Shown: positions 38,667 through 46,665 of the stretch, one piece after another
How positions within the stretch are numbered: the stretch's first letter is position 1
Layout: each line of letters opens with the position of its first letter
Program-made: the position numbers and the translations under genes
Assembly (NCBI GenBank): GCA_016932995.1
Contig: JAFGBU010000020.1
Span: forward strand, 1 to 64,000
DNA: 64,000 nt
Origin: Desulfovibrionaceae bacterium
Lineage (GTDB): Bacteria; Desulfobacterota; Desulfovibrionia; Desulfovibrionales; Desulfovibrionaceae
Direction: 5' to 3'
The notes under the pieces: generated by a model
The model's input: the letters and a program-made list of their open reading frames with translations, nothing else
The model's database searches: none
What the model was told of the DNA's origin: nothing

Positions 38667-39920
38667 ATGGAATATTACGAGATCGAGCACGACACCAGCG
38701 CCAAGATCAGGGTCGTGGGCTGCGGCGGGGGCGGGGGCAACGCGGTCAACAACATGATCCAGTCGGCCTTGAAAGGGGTCAAGTTCATCGTCGCCAACAC
38801 CGATGTCCAGGACATCAACAAATCCCTGGCCGACAACAAGATCCAGATCGGCGAGAAGCTGACCAAGGGCCTGGGCGCCGGCGCGGACCCGGAGATCGGC
38901 AGAAACGCCGCCCTGGAGAGCATCGACCAGATCAAGGAGGCCGTGGGCGGCTGCGACATGGTCTTCATCACCGCGGGCATGGGCGGCGGCACCGGCACCG
39001 GGGCCGCGCCGGTGGTCGCCGAGGCGGCCAGGGAGGCCGGGGCCCTGACCGTGGGCGTGATCACCAAACCCTTCTACTTCGAGGGCAAGCGCCGGCTGCA
39101 GCAGGCCGAGCAGGGCATCGCCGCGCTGAGCAAGGTGGTCGACTCGATCATCACCATCCCCAACGACCGCCTGCTCCAGCTCGCGGCCAAGAAGGCGACC
39201 TTCTCCGAGATGCTCAAGAAGGCCGACGAGGTGCTCTACTACGCGGTCAAGGGCATCGCCGACCTGATCACCGTGCACGGGCTCATCAACCTGGACTTCG
39301 CGGACGTCAAGGCGGTCATGTGCTCCAGCGGCCTGGCGCTCATGGGCACGGGCATCGCCAGCGGCGACGGCCGGGCCAAGGAGGCGGCCATGCGGGCCAT
39401 CACCAGCCCGCTGCTCGAAGACGTGTCCATCGAGGGTGCCCGGGGCGTGCTCATCAACATCACCTGCTCGCCGGACATGACCATCGACGAGGTCTCCGAG
39501 GCGGCCAACATCATCTACAAGGAGGCCCACGAGGACGCCCAGATATTCTTCGGCACGGTCTTCGACTCCGAGGCCGGGGACGAGATGCGCATCACGGTCA
39601 TCGCCACGGGCATCGAGCAGGCCCTGGCCCAGAAAGACCCCGAGGAGGCCTCCCTGGAGCACAGGCTGTCGCTCATCGGCCCGGCCGCGCGCAACGCCCA
39701 GGCCCTCAGGCCCAAGCGCAAGGGGCACCAGCTGGTCCTGAGCGGCAACACCAACATCCCGGCCTACCTGAGGATGAAGGGCGAAGGCCTTGAAGGCGCC
39801 GTGGAGGCCCAGGCCAGCCCGCTCAGGCGCGCGTCCATGGCCGGACCCGGCGGCGAGGAGTTCATCTTTGAGGAAAACGAGTTCGACGTCCCGGCCTTCA
39901 TCCGCAGGAAGGCGGACTAG
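38667..39920 (+). CDS. ftsZ: Cell division GTPase FtsZ
   Basis: 417 aa from the ATG at 38667 (AAGGAGG five bases upstream). The tubulin signature GGGTGTG lies at residues 106-112. The GCGGGGGNAVNNM loop and the T7-loop region (NLDFADVKAVM) are present. A variable linker leads to the conserved C-terminal peptide FDVPAFIRRKAD, which binds FtsA. It polymerises into the Z ring. It ends the division cluster; no terminator is visible before the next plus-strand gene. Confidence 0.98.
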   Translation: MEYYEIEHDTSAKIRVVGCGGGGGNAVNNMIQSALKGVKFIVANTDVQDINKSLADNKIQIGEKLTKGLGAGADPEIGRNAALESIDQIKEAVGGCDMVFITAGMGGGTGTGAAPVVAEAAREAGALTVGVITKPFYFEGKRRLQQAEQGIAALSKVVDSIITIPNDRLLQLAAKKATFSEMLKKADEVLYYAVKGIADLITVHGLINLDFADVKAVMCSSGLALMGTGIASGDGRAKEAAMRAITSPLLEDVSIEGARGVLINITCSPDMTIDEVSEAANIIYKEAHEDAQIFFGTVFDSEAGDEMRITVIATGIEQALAQKDPEEASLEHRLSLIGPAARNAQALRPKRKGHQLVLSGNTNIPAYLRMKGEGLEGAVEAQASPLRRASMAGPGGEEFIFEENEFDVPAFIRRKAD

Positions 39921-39985
39921 GGCCCCGGGCGGCGTCCAGGGTCCGGTCGAGGTCTGAGGCCATCAGCGGCGAGAGGCGCAGCGCC

Positions 39986-41638
39986 ATGCACTTCGGCCGG
40001 GACGGGCCAAAGGCCCTGGACTTCGGCGGCCGACTGCCCACGGCCGTGGTTGTTCCCGGCGACGAGTCCCTGGCGCTCTCGACCCTGGGCTGGCAGGCGG
40101 TCTACCGCCTGCTCAGGGCCGAGCCGGAGATCGCGGTCGAGAGGTTCTACCTCGGCGGGGGCCGGACGCCCCGGTCGGTTGAAAGCGGCAGGGAACTGTC
40201 CTCCTTCCCTGTCATCGCCCTGAGCGTCTCATTCGAGGAGGAATACCTCCGCCTCCTCGAGACGCTCCGGGGAGCGGGCGTTCCGCGCAGAAGCGCGGAA
40301 CGCCCGGACCTCCCCCTGGTCCTGATAGGCGGGCCCACGGCCTTTCTAAACCCCGCGCCGCTCGCCCGGTTCGCGGACCTGTTCTGGGTCGGCGAGGCCG
40401 AACAGGGCCTGGCCGAACTCCTGGTCTCCCTCAAGCGCCACCTGTTCAGCGGCGGGGACAAGCAGGGCTTCATCCACAAGGTCAAGGACCTGCCCGGGGT
40501 CTATGCGCCGGGCAGGACGAGCGCGCCCGCCCGCCGGGCGGTGCTCGGCCACGGCCGCAAGCTGACCGAGCCGGCCTTTTCCTGCTTCGTCAGCGACCGG
40601 GCCGCGTTCAAGGACAGCCTGCTCCTGGAGGTCAACCGGGGCTGCCCGCACGGCTGCCGGTTCTGCGCCGCGGGCTACATCTACCGGCCGCCGAGGCAGG
40701 CGGCCATGGCCGAGCTGCAGGGCATCGTCGAGGCCGCCCAGCCGCCCAAGGTCGGCCTGGTGGGCACGGCCCTGACCGACTGGCCCGAGCTGATCCCGTT
40801 TCTGAGCTGGCTCCTGGACCAGAAGATCAAGTTCTCCCTGTCCTCGCTTCGGGCCGACGGCCTGAGCAGCGAGCTCCTCGGCCTGCTGCGCAGATCGGGC
40901 GTGCGCACCGTGACCCTGGCCCTGGAGGCCCCGAGCCAGAGGCTGCGCCGGATGTGCTCCAAGAAGCTCTCGGCCGAGACCTTTCTTGCGGCCCTCGGCA
41001 TGTGCGCCGAGCAGGGGGTCAACCACCTGCGCAGCTACCTGATCGTGGGCTGGCCGGGCGAGACCGAGGCCGACTACGACGAGTTCGAGGACTTCCTGGG
41101 CCGGATGGTCGCGGCCCGGGACAGGATAAAGGGACCGGGCAAAAAGGGCTTCATGCGCCTGACCATAAGCGCGAGCTGCCTGGTGCCCAAGCCCTGGACC
41201 CCGTTCCAGTGGGCGCCCATGGCAGGCCTCAAGCAACTGGACCGGGCCCTGGCCAGGCTCAAGAAGATGATCAGACCCCTGCGCGGGGTCCAGCTGTCCG
41301 GGGACAACCCGGCAAGGGCCAGGCTCCAGGGCCTGCTGGCCAGGGGCGACGAAAAGGTCGCCGACCTCCTGGAGCTGGCCGCGGACCTCGGGGGCTTCAA
41401 AAAGGCCCTCGCAGCCTGGGAGGGCGACATGTCCTGGTACCTGGACCGGGAACGCGGCGAAAACGAGGCCTTTGCCTGGGAGGTCCTGGACCTGGGCGTC
41501 GGGCGCGAGTTCCTGTGGCGGGAATGGCAGCGGGCCAAGATGGGCGCCGAGACCCCGGGCTGCCCGGCCGCGGGCTGCGGGTCCTGCCGCGCCTGCGGAC
41601 TGGCTAAGTGGCTCCGGACCGGAGCCCAAAAGGGCTAG
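39986..41638 (+). CDS. B12-binding-like radical SAM protein (TIGR03960-like)
   Basis: 550 aa. An N-terminal cobalamin-binding-like domain (about 1-140, with LIGGPTAFLNPAPLARFADLFWVGEAE) precedes the radical SAM core. Its cluster motif CPHGCRFC is at about residues 219-226, followed by RPPRQAAM. The C-terminal tail has CPAAGCGSCRACGL, a second cysteine group typical of the TIGR03960 family, whose members are often next to or fused with a DUF2344 protein. No DUF2344 gene is seen here. The reaction is unknown; RNA or protein methylthiolation has only been suggested from architecture. The 5' part contains consecutive inverted repeats. Follows ftsZ by 65 bp and may be co-transcribed. Confidence 0.83.
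   Translation: MHFGRDGPKALDFGGRLPTAVVVPGDESLALSTLGWQAVYRLLRAEPEIAVERFYLGGGRTPRSVESGRELSSFPVIALSVSFEEEYLRLLETLRGAGVPRRSAERPDLPLVLIGGPTAFLNPAPLARFADLFWVGEAEQGLAELLVSLKRHLFSGGDKQGFIHKVKDLPGVYAPGRTSAPARRAVLGHGRKLTEPAFSCFVSDRAAFKDSLLLEVNRGCPHGCRFCAAGYIYRPPRQAAMAELQGIVEAAQPPKVGLVGTALTDWPELIPFLSWLLDQKIKFSLSSLRADGLSSELLGLLRRSGVRTVTLALEAPSQRLRRMCSKKLSAETFLAALGMCAEQGVNHLRSYLIVGWPGETEADYDEFEDFLGRMVAARDRIKGPGKKGFMRLTISASCLVPKPWTPFQWAPMAGLKQLDRALARLKKMIRPLRGVQLSGDNPARARLQGLLARGDEKVADLLELAADLGGFKKALAAWEGDMSWYLDRERGENEAFAWEVLDLGVGREFLWREWQRAKMGAETPGCPAAGCGSCRACGLAKWLRTGAQKG
40233..40306 (+). repeat. Three consecutive inverted repeats inside a coding region
   Basis: Arm pairs are 40233-40241 with 40252-40260 (9 bp), 40264-40268 with 40271-40275 (5 bp), and 40275-40288 with 40293-40306 (14 bp, perfect, loop AGAA). 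All lie within the radical SAM gene around the codons for LRGAGVPRRSAERPD. The last stem is as strong as the best terminators of this window but is in frame and not followed by T residues. Confidence 0.85.
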
Positions 41639-41640
41639 CC

Positions 41641-41841
41641 TCAGCTGAACCCGCCGCCGGGTTTGCACCCGGCCGCGGGGGCTGCGGCCTTTTTCCTGGG
41701 CCCCCCGGAAAACACGGACAAGACCCTCTCGACCTCGCGGCCCTTGCACTGCGGACACTTCGGCCTGTGCTCGCGGCCAGCGGGCGCGAGGTCCTCGAAA
41801 CTGTGGCCGCAGGCCCGGCACCGGTATTCATAAATGGGCAC
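41641..41841 (-). CDS. FmdB-family zinc-ribbon protein
   Basis: 66 aa from a GTG at 41841 giving MPIYEYRC, the usual FmdB start, with GAGGG six bases upstream (a TTG two codons earlier is less likely). CRACGHSFEDL and CPQCKGREVERVLSVFSGG form a two-knuckle zinc ribbon. A short Ala/Lys-rich tail ends in CKPGGGFS. FmdB proteins are small putative regulatory proteins first noted with formamidase/amidase operons; their molecular role is unclear. It diverges from the zinc-stress gene zraP and shares its control region. It is convergent with the radical SAM gene, 2 bp apart. Confidence 0.92.
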   Translation of the reverse strand: MPIYEYRCRACGHSFEDLAPAGREHRPKCPQCKGREVERVLSVFSGGPRKKAAAPAAGCKPGGGFS

Positions 41842-41871
41842 GGGCAACCCTCAAGCGCATAGCTTTCAACA

Positions 41872-41899
41872 ATACTAAGCCCGGTCTGGACCCTGTCAA
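41872..41899 (-). promoter_or_regulatory. Sigma70-type promoter of the fmdB gene
   Basis: On the minus strand TTGACA (complement of 41894-41899), a 16-nt spacer and TAGTAT (complement of 41872-41877) lie 31 nt before the GTG. The first TTGCACA motif begins 8 bp upstream of the -35 box. Confidence 0.7.
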
Positions 41900-41906
41900 C
41901 CCGGGC

Positions 41907-41955
41907 TTGCACATTGCACAAACCTTGTGCATAATTTTGCACATATCCCTGCACA
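41907..41955. promoter_or_regulatory. Cluster of TTGCACA motifs, putative activator-binding array
   Basis: TTGCACA is at 41907-41913, 41914-41920 (directly abutting) and 41937-41943. The variant CTGCACA is at 41949-41955. The inverted copy TTGTGCA at 41925-41931 makes a perfect TGCACAA-N3-TTGTGCA palindrome (41915-41931). The array sits about 50-100 bp upstream of the sigma54 element, the usual place for enhancer sites of an NtrC-type regulator. The ZraR-like protein encoded at 45248 is the obvious candidate. This assignment is inferred. Confidence 0.75.
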
Positions 41956-42005
41956 TGACCGCGCCTTTCAGGTGTACCGGCTTGAAATAACATCATGTTT
42001 TCGGC

Positions 42006-42021
42006 TGGCACAGGTCCTGCT
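42006..42021 (+). promoter_or_regulatory. Sigma54 (-24/-12) promoter of zraP
   Basis: TGGCACAGGTCCTGCT matches TGGCAC-N5-TTGCW with one mismatch; the invariant GG (42007-42008) and GC (42019-42020) are exactly 10 bases apart. It predicts a transcript starting near 42032, leaving a leader of about 47 nt before zraP. Confidence 0.82.
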
Positions 42022-42078
42022 ACATGGATGCCGAACGCGCCGTCCTGGCTGACAGGCGGCAAACCAACGGAGGTATTC

Positions 42079-42555
42079 ATGGCAAAGAAGACGACACTGG
42101 TTCTTGGGACGGCCCTGGCCGCGCTCCTGGTGGCCGGCCTGGCCCTGGCCGGGCCCTACGGCCACGGAGACGGTCCGGGAATGGGCCGGATCTACGCCCA
42201 GCTGAGCCCGGAAAAGCAGGCCCTCGTGGACAAGGTCATGGACCAACACCAGGCCAAGTCCCATGATCTGCGCGAGAAGATGTGGGCCAAGAGGACCGAG
42301 CTCGACGCCCTGGTCAGGTCCGGCAAGGCCGAGAAAAAGGACATCCAGTCCCTGGTCCAGGAGATGACCAGGCTCAGGTCCGAGATGCACACCGAGCGCG
42401 AGGCCCTGCGCGCCGAGCTGACCAAGGAGACCGGCATCGAGCCGCCTCGGCGCGGCCTTGGCCCCGGGTTCGGCGAACGGGCCCACGGCTTTGGTCCGGG
42501 CAACGGGCCGGGCGCGGGCCGCTGCGGGTTCGGCGAACGGCCCTGCGGCTACTAA
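42079..42555 (+). CDS. zraP: ZraP-like periplasmic zinc-resistance-associated protein
   Basis: 158 aa from the ATG at 42079 (GGAGG five bases upstream). A signal peptide (1-24) precedes GPYGHGDGPG, then LSPEKQ (LTXXQ-like, 42-47) and long charged helices with coiled-coil character (48-118). The Gly-rich tail carries His/Cys. The tail contains two copies of GFGER (from a repeated 15-bp DNA segment) followed by His or Cys, plausible zinc ligands. ZraP/Spy/CpxP-type proteins are periplasmic chaperones induced by envelope stress or zinc. The sigma54 promoter and the downstream ZraS/ZraR-like pair support the name. Confidence 0.88.
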   Translation: MAKKTTLVLGTALAALLVAGLALAGPYGHGDGPGMGRIYAQLSPEKQALVDKVMDQHQAKSHDLREKMWAKRTELDALVRSGKAEKKDIQSLVQEMTRLRSEMHTEREALRAELTKETGIEPPRRGLGPGFGERAHGFGPGNGPGAGRCGFGERPCGY

Positions 42556-42591
42556 CCACAAACAATCCTCTGGGGAACGGGTCATTGGTCA

Positions 42592-42621
42592 GGGCGGTCC
42601 GGACGGCCGGGCCGCCCTTTT
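42592..42621 (+). terminator. Intrinsic terminator after zraP
   Basis: GGGCGG (42592-42597) pairs with CCGCCC (42612-42617), followed by TTTT, 36 nt after the zraP stop codon. It would make zraP mostly a single-gene transcript, with partial read-through to the kinase genes possible. Confidence 0.75.
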
Positions 42622-42636
42622 GACCCCGGCCGGGGT

Positions 42637-42665
42637 TTGACAAACAGGCCGTTCAGGGCAAGATG
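42637..42665 (+). promoter_or_regulatory. Weak candidate promoter of the DUF4405-kinase-regulator genes
   Basis: TTGACA (42637-42642) is perfect, but the hexamer 17-18 nt downstream (AAGATG/AGATGT, 42660-42666) is a poor -10 match. It would give the two-component genes a basal transcript separate from zraP. Confidence 0.4.
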
Positions 42666-42703
42666 TGCTTCGGGTGGCCCGAAACCGAACCCAAGGGATG
42701 GAC

Positions 42704-43531
42704 ATGCTCAGAAAAACCACCTCCCTGACCGGCCTCTTCTCCTTTGCCGCGCTGTCCGCGACCAGCGTGGTCCTCTACTTCGAGCCCCACGGCAGGGTGG
42801 CCTACTGGTCGAACTGGACCTTTCTGGGCCTGGGCAAAAACGACTGGGACGCCATGCACCTGGCCTCGGGCGTGCTCTTCGTGATCTCCTGCCTGGCGCA
42901 CATCTGGCTCAACTGGAGGCCGATCACCGCCTATCTCAAGGACAGAACCCGCAGGCTGGTGGTCTTCACCCCGGCCATGTGCCTCGGCCTGGGCCTGACC
43001 GCGTTCTTCTGCCTGGCCGCGGTCAGGGGCTGGCCCCCGGTCAGCCAAATCCTTGAGTTCAACGAGTACCTCAAGGACCTCCAGGCCGCGGTCCACGGCA
43101 ACCCGCCCTACGGGCACGCCGAGCTCAGCACGCTCAAGGCCTACTGCGGCTATCTGGACCTCGACCCGGCCCTGGCCCTGGACGCCCTCATAAAAGCCGG
43201 CCTGCGCGTGGACTCTGAGGGCTCGACCATCCTGGCCATCGCCCGGGCCAACGCCGCGACCCCGCAGAATATCCATGAGATCGTGACCCTGGCCCTTCGC
43301 CCGGACGACCCCTTTGCCGCCCTGCCGCCCCGGCCCCCGGAAGGCACGGGCAGGATGAGGCTCGCGGACTTCTGCGCCCAGCACGGCCTGCCCCTGGACA
43401 AGGTCCTGGACAGGCTTTCCGCGGCCGGGATCAGGGCCGAGGCGGGCATGAGGCTCAAGGACCTGGCCGCGGCCCACGGGGTCGAGCCCGCAAAGATATA
43501 CGCGCTCATACGCTCCAAGGCCGGTGGATAG
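42704..43531 (+). CDS. DUF4405-domain membrane protein
   Basis: 275 aa from the ATG at 42704 (AAGGG six bases upstream; an ATG two codons earlier is too close to it). Three hydrophobic helices are predicted at about 7-26, 50-70 and 86-106. His52 and His66 in the second helix (DWDAMHLASGVLFV, LAHIWLNWRP) fit the DUF4405 pattern, which resembles small haem-binding membrane domains. The soluble C-terminal half has two similar helical units ending in MRLKDLAAAHGVEPAKIYALIR. Its role is unknown. It lies 2 bp before the kinase gene, so it may be a membrane partner of the sensor. Confidence 0.82.
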   Translation: MLRKTTSLTGLFSFAALSATSVVLYFEPHGRVAYWSNWTFLGLGKNDWDAMHLASGVLFVISCLAHIWLNWRPITAYLKDRTRRLVVFTPAMCLGLGLTAFFCLAAVRGWPPVSQILEFNEYLKDLQAAVHGNPPYGHAELSTLKAYCGYLDLDPALALDALIKAGLRVDSEGSTILAIARANAATPQNIHEIVTLALRPDDPFAALPPRPPEGTGRMRLADFCAQHGLPLDKVLDRLSAAGIRAEAGMRLKDLAAAHGVEPAKIYALIRSKAGG

Positions 43532-43533
43532 AC

Positions 43534-45267
43534 GTGGACGTCAGCTGGAGGCGCAGGGAAAAGGGGCCCCTCCTGGCCGCGATCCTGGCCCTCGCGGTCC
43601 TGGGCGCGGGCAGCCTGTTTCTCACCTGGCAGAGCATCGAGCGCCAGCGCGAGGCCCTTGACGAGCACATGGCCCTGGCCGGCGGCGCGGTCATGCACGG
43701 GGTCGAGGGCCAGATCATGCGCCTCATGCGCGACCTGCGCTCCGGACCGGGCGCGGCCTCGCTCATGCCCCTGCTCGCCTCCGAGCTGTTCAAGGACATG
43801 GCCGGCCTGGAGGACATCTCGTTCATCGGCCTCTACGGCCGAGGCGGCCTGCTCGCGGCCGCATCGGGCGAGCCCCCCCCGGAGCTGGGCCAACGGCTCC
43901 CCGACCAGGTCCTGGCCGCGCTGGCCCAAAACGGCCGCTGGAGCCGGATGGCCGGGAGCGGAGAGGACCAGGTCCTGCTCCTGGCCAGGCCGGCCAGGCC
44001 GCCCCTGGCCAGGGCCTGCGACCTGGCCAGGCCCGGACCGGGCCGCCCGGCCCAAGGGCCCCCGGCCGTCCTGACCGTGGGCCTCAACGCCAAGAGGCAC
44101 CTGGCCCGCTTCGACCAGTCCCGACGCGCGGCCATGATACAGGCCGGGTACGTGCTCGGCGCGGCCCTGCTGCTCTGGGGCCTGGGCTTCGCCTACCTGC
44201 GCCGCAGGGACCAGGCCAGGCGGCTCTCGGGCCTGGAGCGCTTCCAGTCCAAGCTCCTGGACAGCATGCCGGACGGCATCCTGAGCATCGGCCCGGCAGG
44301 CGAGATCACCGCGGCCAACGGCTCGGCCGCCGGGCTTCTGGCCGCGCCGGGCGAAAGGACCCGGCTCATCGGCCGCAAGTGGTCCGAGTTCCCCTTCCAG
44401 GACCTCTGCCAGGGCCCTGAGTGGCGCAAGTACGACCACCAGGGCAGGAGGCTGGAGATGCTCTGCGTGCCCCTGCAGGAGCCGGCAGGCCCGCAGGAGG
44501 CCCCGGAGCGCCTCATCCTGGTCAGGGACCGGACCAGGATGAAGGCCCTGGAGGACGACCTCCAGGAGGCCAGGCGCCTGGCCGAGGTCGGATCCCTGGC
44601 CGCCGGGGTGGCCCACGAGGTGCGCAACCCCCTGAGCTCGCTGCGCGGATTCGCCCAGCTGTTCGCCGAAAAGCTGGCCGGGGACCAGACCCTGGCCGCC
44701 TACGCCGAGACCATGGTCCAGGAGGCCGACCGCCTGAACCGGGTGGTCACGGACCTCCTGTTTCTGGCCCGGCCCAGGGACCTGGCCCCAAGGGACCTGG
44801 ACCTGGATGCGGCCGTCCAGGACCTGTTCAGGCTCCTGCGCTTCGAGCTCAAGGCCAAGGAGGTGAGCCCGAGGCTGGACATCGAGGCCGAAACCGTGTT
44901 CGCCGATCCCGACGCCCTGCGCCAGGCCCTTTTGAACCTGCTGGTCAACAGCCTGGACGCCCTGCCGGACAAGGGCGGGGAGTTGCGCCTGGCCTCCAGG
45001 CGCGGCGCTGACGCCAAGGGCTGGCCCGGGACCTGGCTGAGCGTCGAGGACAACGGCCCGGGCATGGCCGGGGAGGTCAGGGACCGGGCCCTGGAGCCCT
45101 TCTACACGGCCAAGGAAAAGGGCACCGGCCTGGGCCTGGCCATTGTCCAGACCATCATGCGCGGCCACAAGGGCCTGGTGGAGATCGACTCCGGGCCCGG
45201 CCAAGGCGCGAGGCTCAAACTCTTTTTCCCGGACCCGGAGGCAGGCGATGAACGACCCGCGGCGTAG
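43534..45267 (+). CDS. ZraS-like sensor histidine kinase
   Basis: 577 aa (GTG start). Two membrane helices (about 12-32 and 203-222) flank a periplasmic sensor domain of about 170 residues. A PAS-like domain follows (about 233-335). The HisKA domain has the phospho-acceptor His361 in AHEVRNPLSSLRG. The ATPase domain has NLLVNSLDALPDKGG (N box), VEDNGPGM (G1) and GTGLGLAIVQTIM (G2). This matches NtrB/ZraS-type kinases that pair with sigma54 activators. The sensor domain is unclassified, and zinc is only inferred from the zraP linkage. The 3' end overlaps the regulator gene by 20 bp. Confidence 0.93.
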   Translation: MDVSWRRREKGPLLAAILALAVLGAGSLFLTWQSIERQREALDEHMALAGGAVMHGVEGQIMRLMRDLRSGPGAASLMPLLASELFKDMAGLEDISFIGLYGRGGLLAAASGEPPPELGQRLPDQVLAALAQNGRWSRMAGSGEDQVLLLARPARPPLARACDLARPGPGRPAQGPPAVLTVGLNAKRHLARFDQSRRAAMIQAGYVLGAALLLWGLGFAYLRRRDQARRLSGLERFQSKLLDSMPDGILSIGPAGEITAANGSAAGLLAAPGERTRLIGRKWSEFPFQDLCQGPEWRKYDHQGRRLEMLCVPLQEPAGPQEAPERLILVRDRTRMKALEDDLQEARRLAEVGSLAAGVAHEVRNPLSSLRGFAQLFAEKLAGDQTLAAYAETMVQEADRLNRVVTDLLFLARPRDLAPRDLDLDAAVQDLFRLLRFELKAKEVSPRLDIEAETVFADPDALRQALLNLLVNSLDALPDKGGELRLASRRGADAKGWPGTWLSVEDNGPGMAGEVRDRALEPFYTAKEKGTGLGLAIVQTIMRGHKGLVEIDSGPGQGARLKLFFPDPEAGDERPAA

Positions 45268-46609
45268 CGTCCTGGTGGTCGACGACGAGCCCGGCCACCG
45301 GCTCATGGTCCGGGCGGTCCTGGAGCACGCCGGCTGGCTGGTCCTGGAGGCCGCTTCCGGGGCCGAGGCCCTGCACATCGTCGCCGCCCAGGGTCCGGAC
45401 GCGCCCCAGGCGGCCCTGGCGGACATGCGCATGCCCGGCATGGACGGCCTGGCCCTGCTCAGGGAGCTCCGCTCCAGGCGGCCGGACATGCCGGTGATCC
45501 TGTTCACCGCCTTCGGCAGCGTGGGCTCGGCGGTCGAGGCCATGAAAAAGGGGGCCTTCGACTACCTGACCAAGCCGGCGGACAACGAGGAGCTCAAGGC
45601 GGTCCTGGACAAGGCCTTTGAGTACCGCCGCCTGGTGGTCGAGAACGCCAGGCTCCGGGAGGCCGTGGGCCGACCCCTGGCCGACACCCTGATCGGGTCC
45701 GGCCCGGCCATGGATCGGGTCCGGGCCCTGGTGGCCCAGGCCGGGCCCTCCGAGGCCACGGTCCTGATCAGCGGCGAGTCGGGCACGGGCAAGGAGCTGG
45801 TGGCCAGGGCCCTGCACAGGGCCAGCCCGAGGTCCGCGGGCCCCCTGGTCACGGTCAACTGCGCCGCCCTGCCCGCGGAGCTCCTGGAGAGCGAGCTGTT
45901 CGGCTATAAAAAGGGCGCGTTCACCGGCGCGGCGCGCGACAAGCCCGGCCGCTTCCAGCTGGCCCACGGGGGCACGCTGTTTCTGGACGAGATCGGCGAG
46001 CTGCCCCGGCCCGTCCAGGCCAAGCTGTTGCGCGCCCTGCAGGAGCGCCGCGTGGAGCCCTTGGGCGGCCTGGGGCCGGAGGAGACCGACGCGCGCATAA
46101 TCGCGGCCACCAACCGGGACCTGCGCCGGGACGTGGAGGCCAAGAGGTTCAGGGAGGACCTGTTCTTCAGGCTGGCGGTCCTGGAGATCGACATCCCGCC
46201 GCTCCGGGAGCGGCTGGAGGACCTGCCGCTCTTGGTCGGCCACCTGCTCGGCAAGCTGGGCGAAAAGAACGCCAAGCGGGTGCGCAGCGTGTCCCCGGCC
46301 TTCATGGAGGCCCTGGGCGCGCACGACTGGCCGGGAAACGTGCGCGAGCTGGAAAACGTGCTCGAACGGGCCCTGATCCTGGCCCGCTCCGACCGCCTGG
46401 GCCCCGAGCTGCTGCCGCCCCAGATCTCGGGCCGGGCCAAGGGGTCCGGGACCGCTGCCCCGGACTCGCTCGACCAGGCCGAGAAGCAGGCCTTGGTGCG
46501 CGCCCTTGAGGCCAACCAGGGCCACCGCCAGAACACCGCCGACGACCTGGGCGTGAGCCGCCGCAGCCTGCAGTACAAGCTGAAAAAATACGGGCTCACC
46601 AAACGCTAG
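45248..46609 (+). CDS. Sigma54-dependent response regulator, ZraR/NtrC family
   Basis: 453 aa. The receiver domain has Asp12/Asp13, phospho-acceptor Asp59 ([12 protein letters not shown]) and Lys110. The AAA+ domain has Walker A GESGTGKE (177-184), the sigma54-contacting loop GAFTGA (224-229) and the Walker B region [12 protein letters not shown]. The Fis-type helix-turn-helix at the C-terminus is [25 protein letters not shown]. All features needed to open a sigma54 promoter are present. It very likely acts on the promoter at 42006 through the TTGCACA array. Confidence 0.95.
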   Translation: MNDPRRSVLVVDDEPGHRLMVRAVLEHAGWLVLEAASGAEALHIVAAQGPDAPQAALADMRMPGMDGLALLRELRSRRPDMPVILFTAFGSVGSAVEAMKKGAFDYLTKPADNEELKAVLDKAFEYRRLVVENARLREAVGRPLADTLIGSGPAMDRVRALVAQAGPSEATVLISGESGTGKELVARALHRASPRSAGPLVTVNCAALPAELLESELFGYKKGAFTGAARDKPGRFQLAHGGTLFLDEIGELPRPVQAKLLRALQERRVEPLGGLGPEETDARIIAATNRDLRRDVEAKRFREDLFFRLAVLEIDIPPLRERLEDLPLLVGHLLGKLGEKNAKRVRSVSPAFMEALGAHDWPGNVRELENVLERALILARSDRLGPELLPPQISGRAKGSGTAAPDSLDQAEKQALVRALEANQGHRQNTADDLGVSRRSLQYKLKKYGLTKR

Positions 46610-46665
46610 ATTGGCGGGGCTTTTTCGGTTAAGTTGACCCGGCCGCACCGCGGACCGGAGGGTTC

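Noticed and set aside
42556-42700. Additional small gene between zraP and the DUF4405 gene
   Set aside because: Short frames here overlap the terminator and lack codon bias and ribosome-binding sites.
46610-46665. Intrinsic terminator after the response regulator
   Set aside because: A CTTTTT run is present, but no stable stem precedes it.
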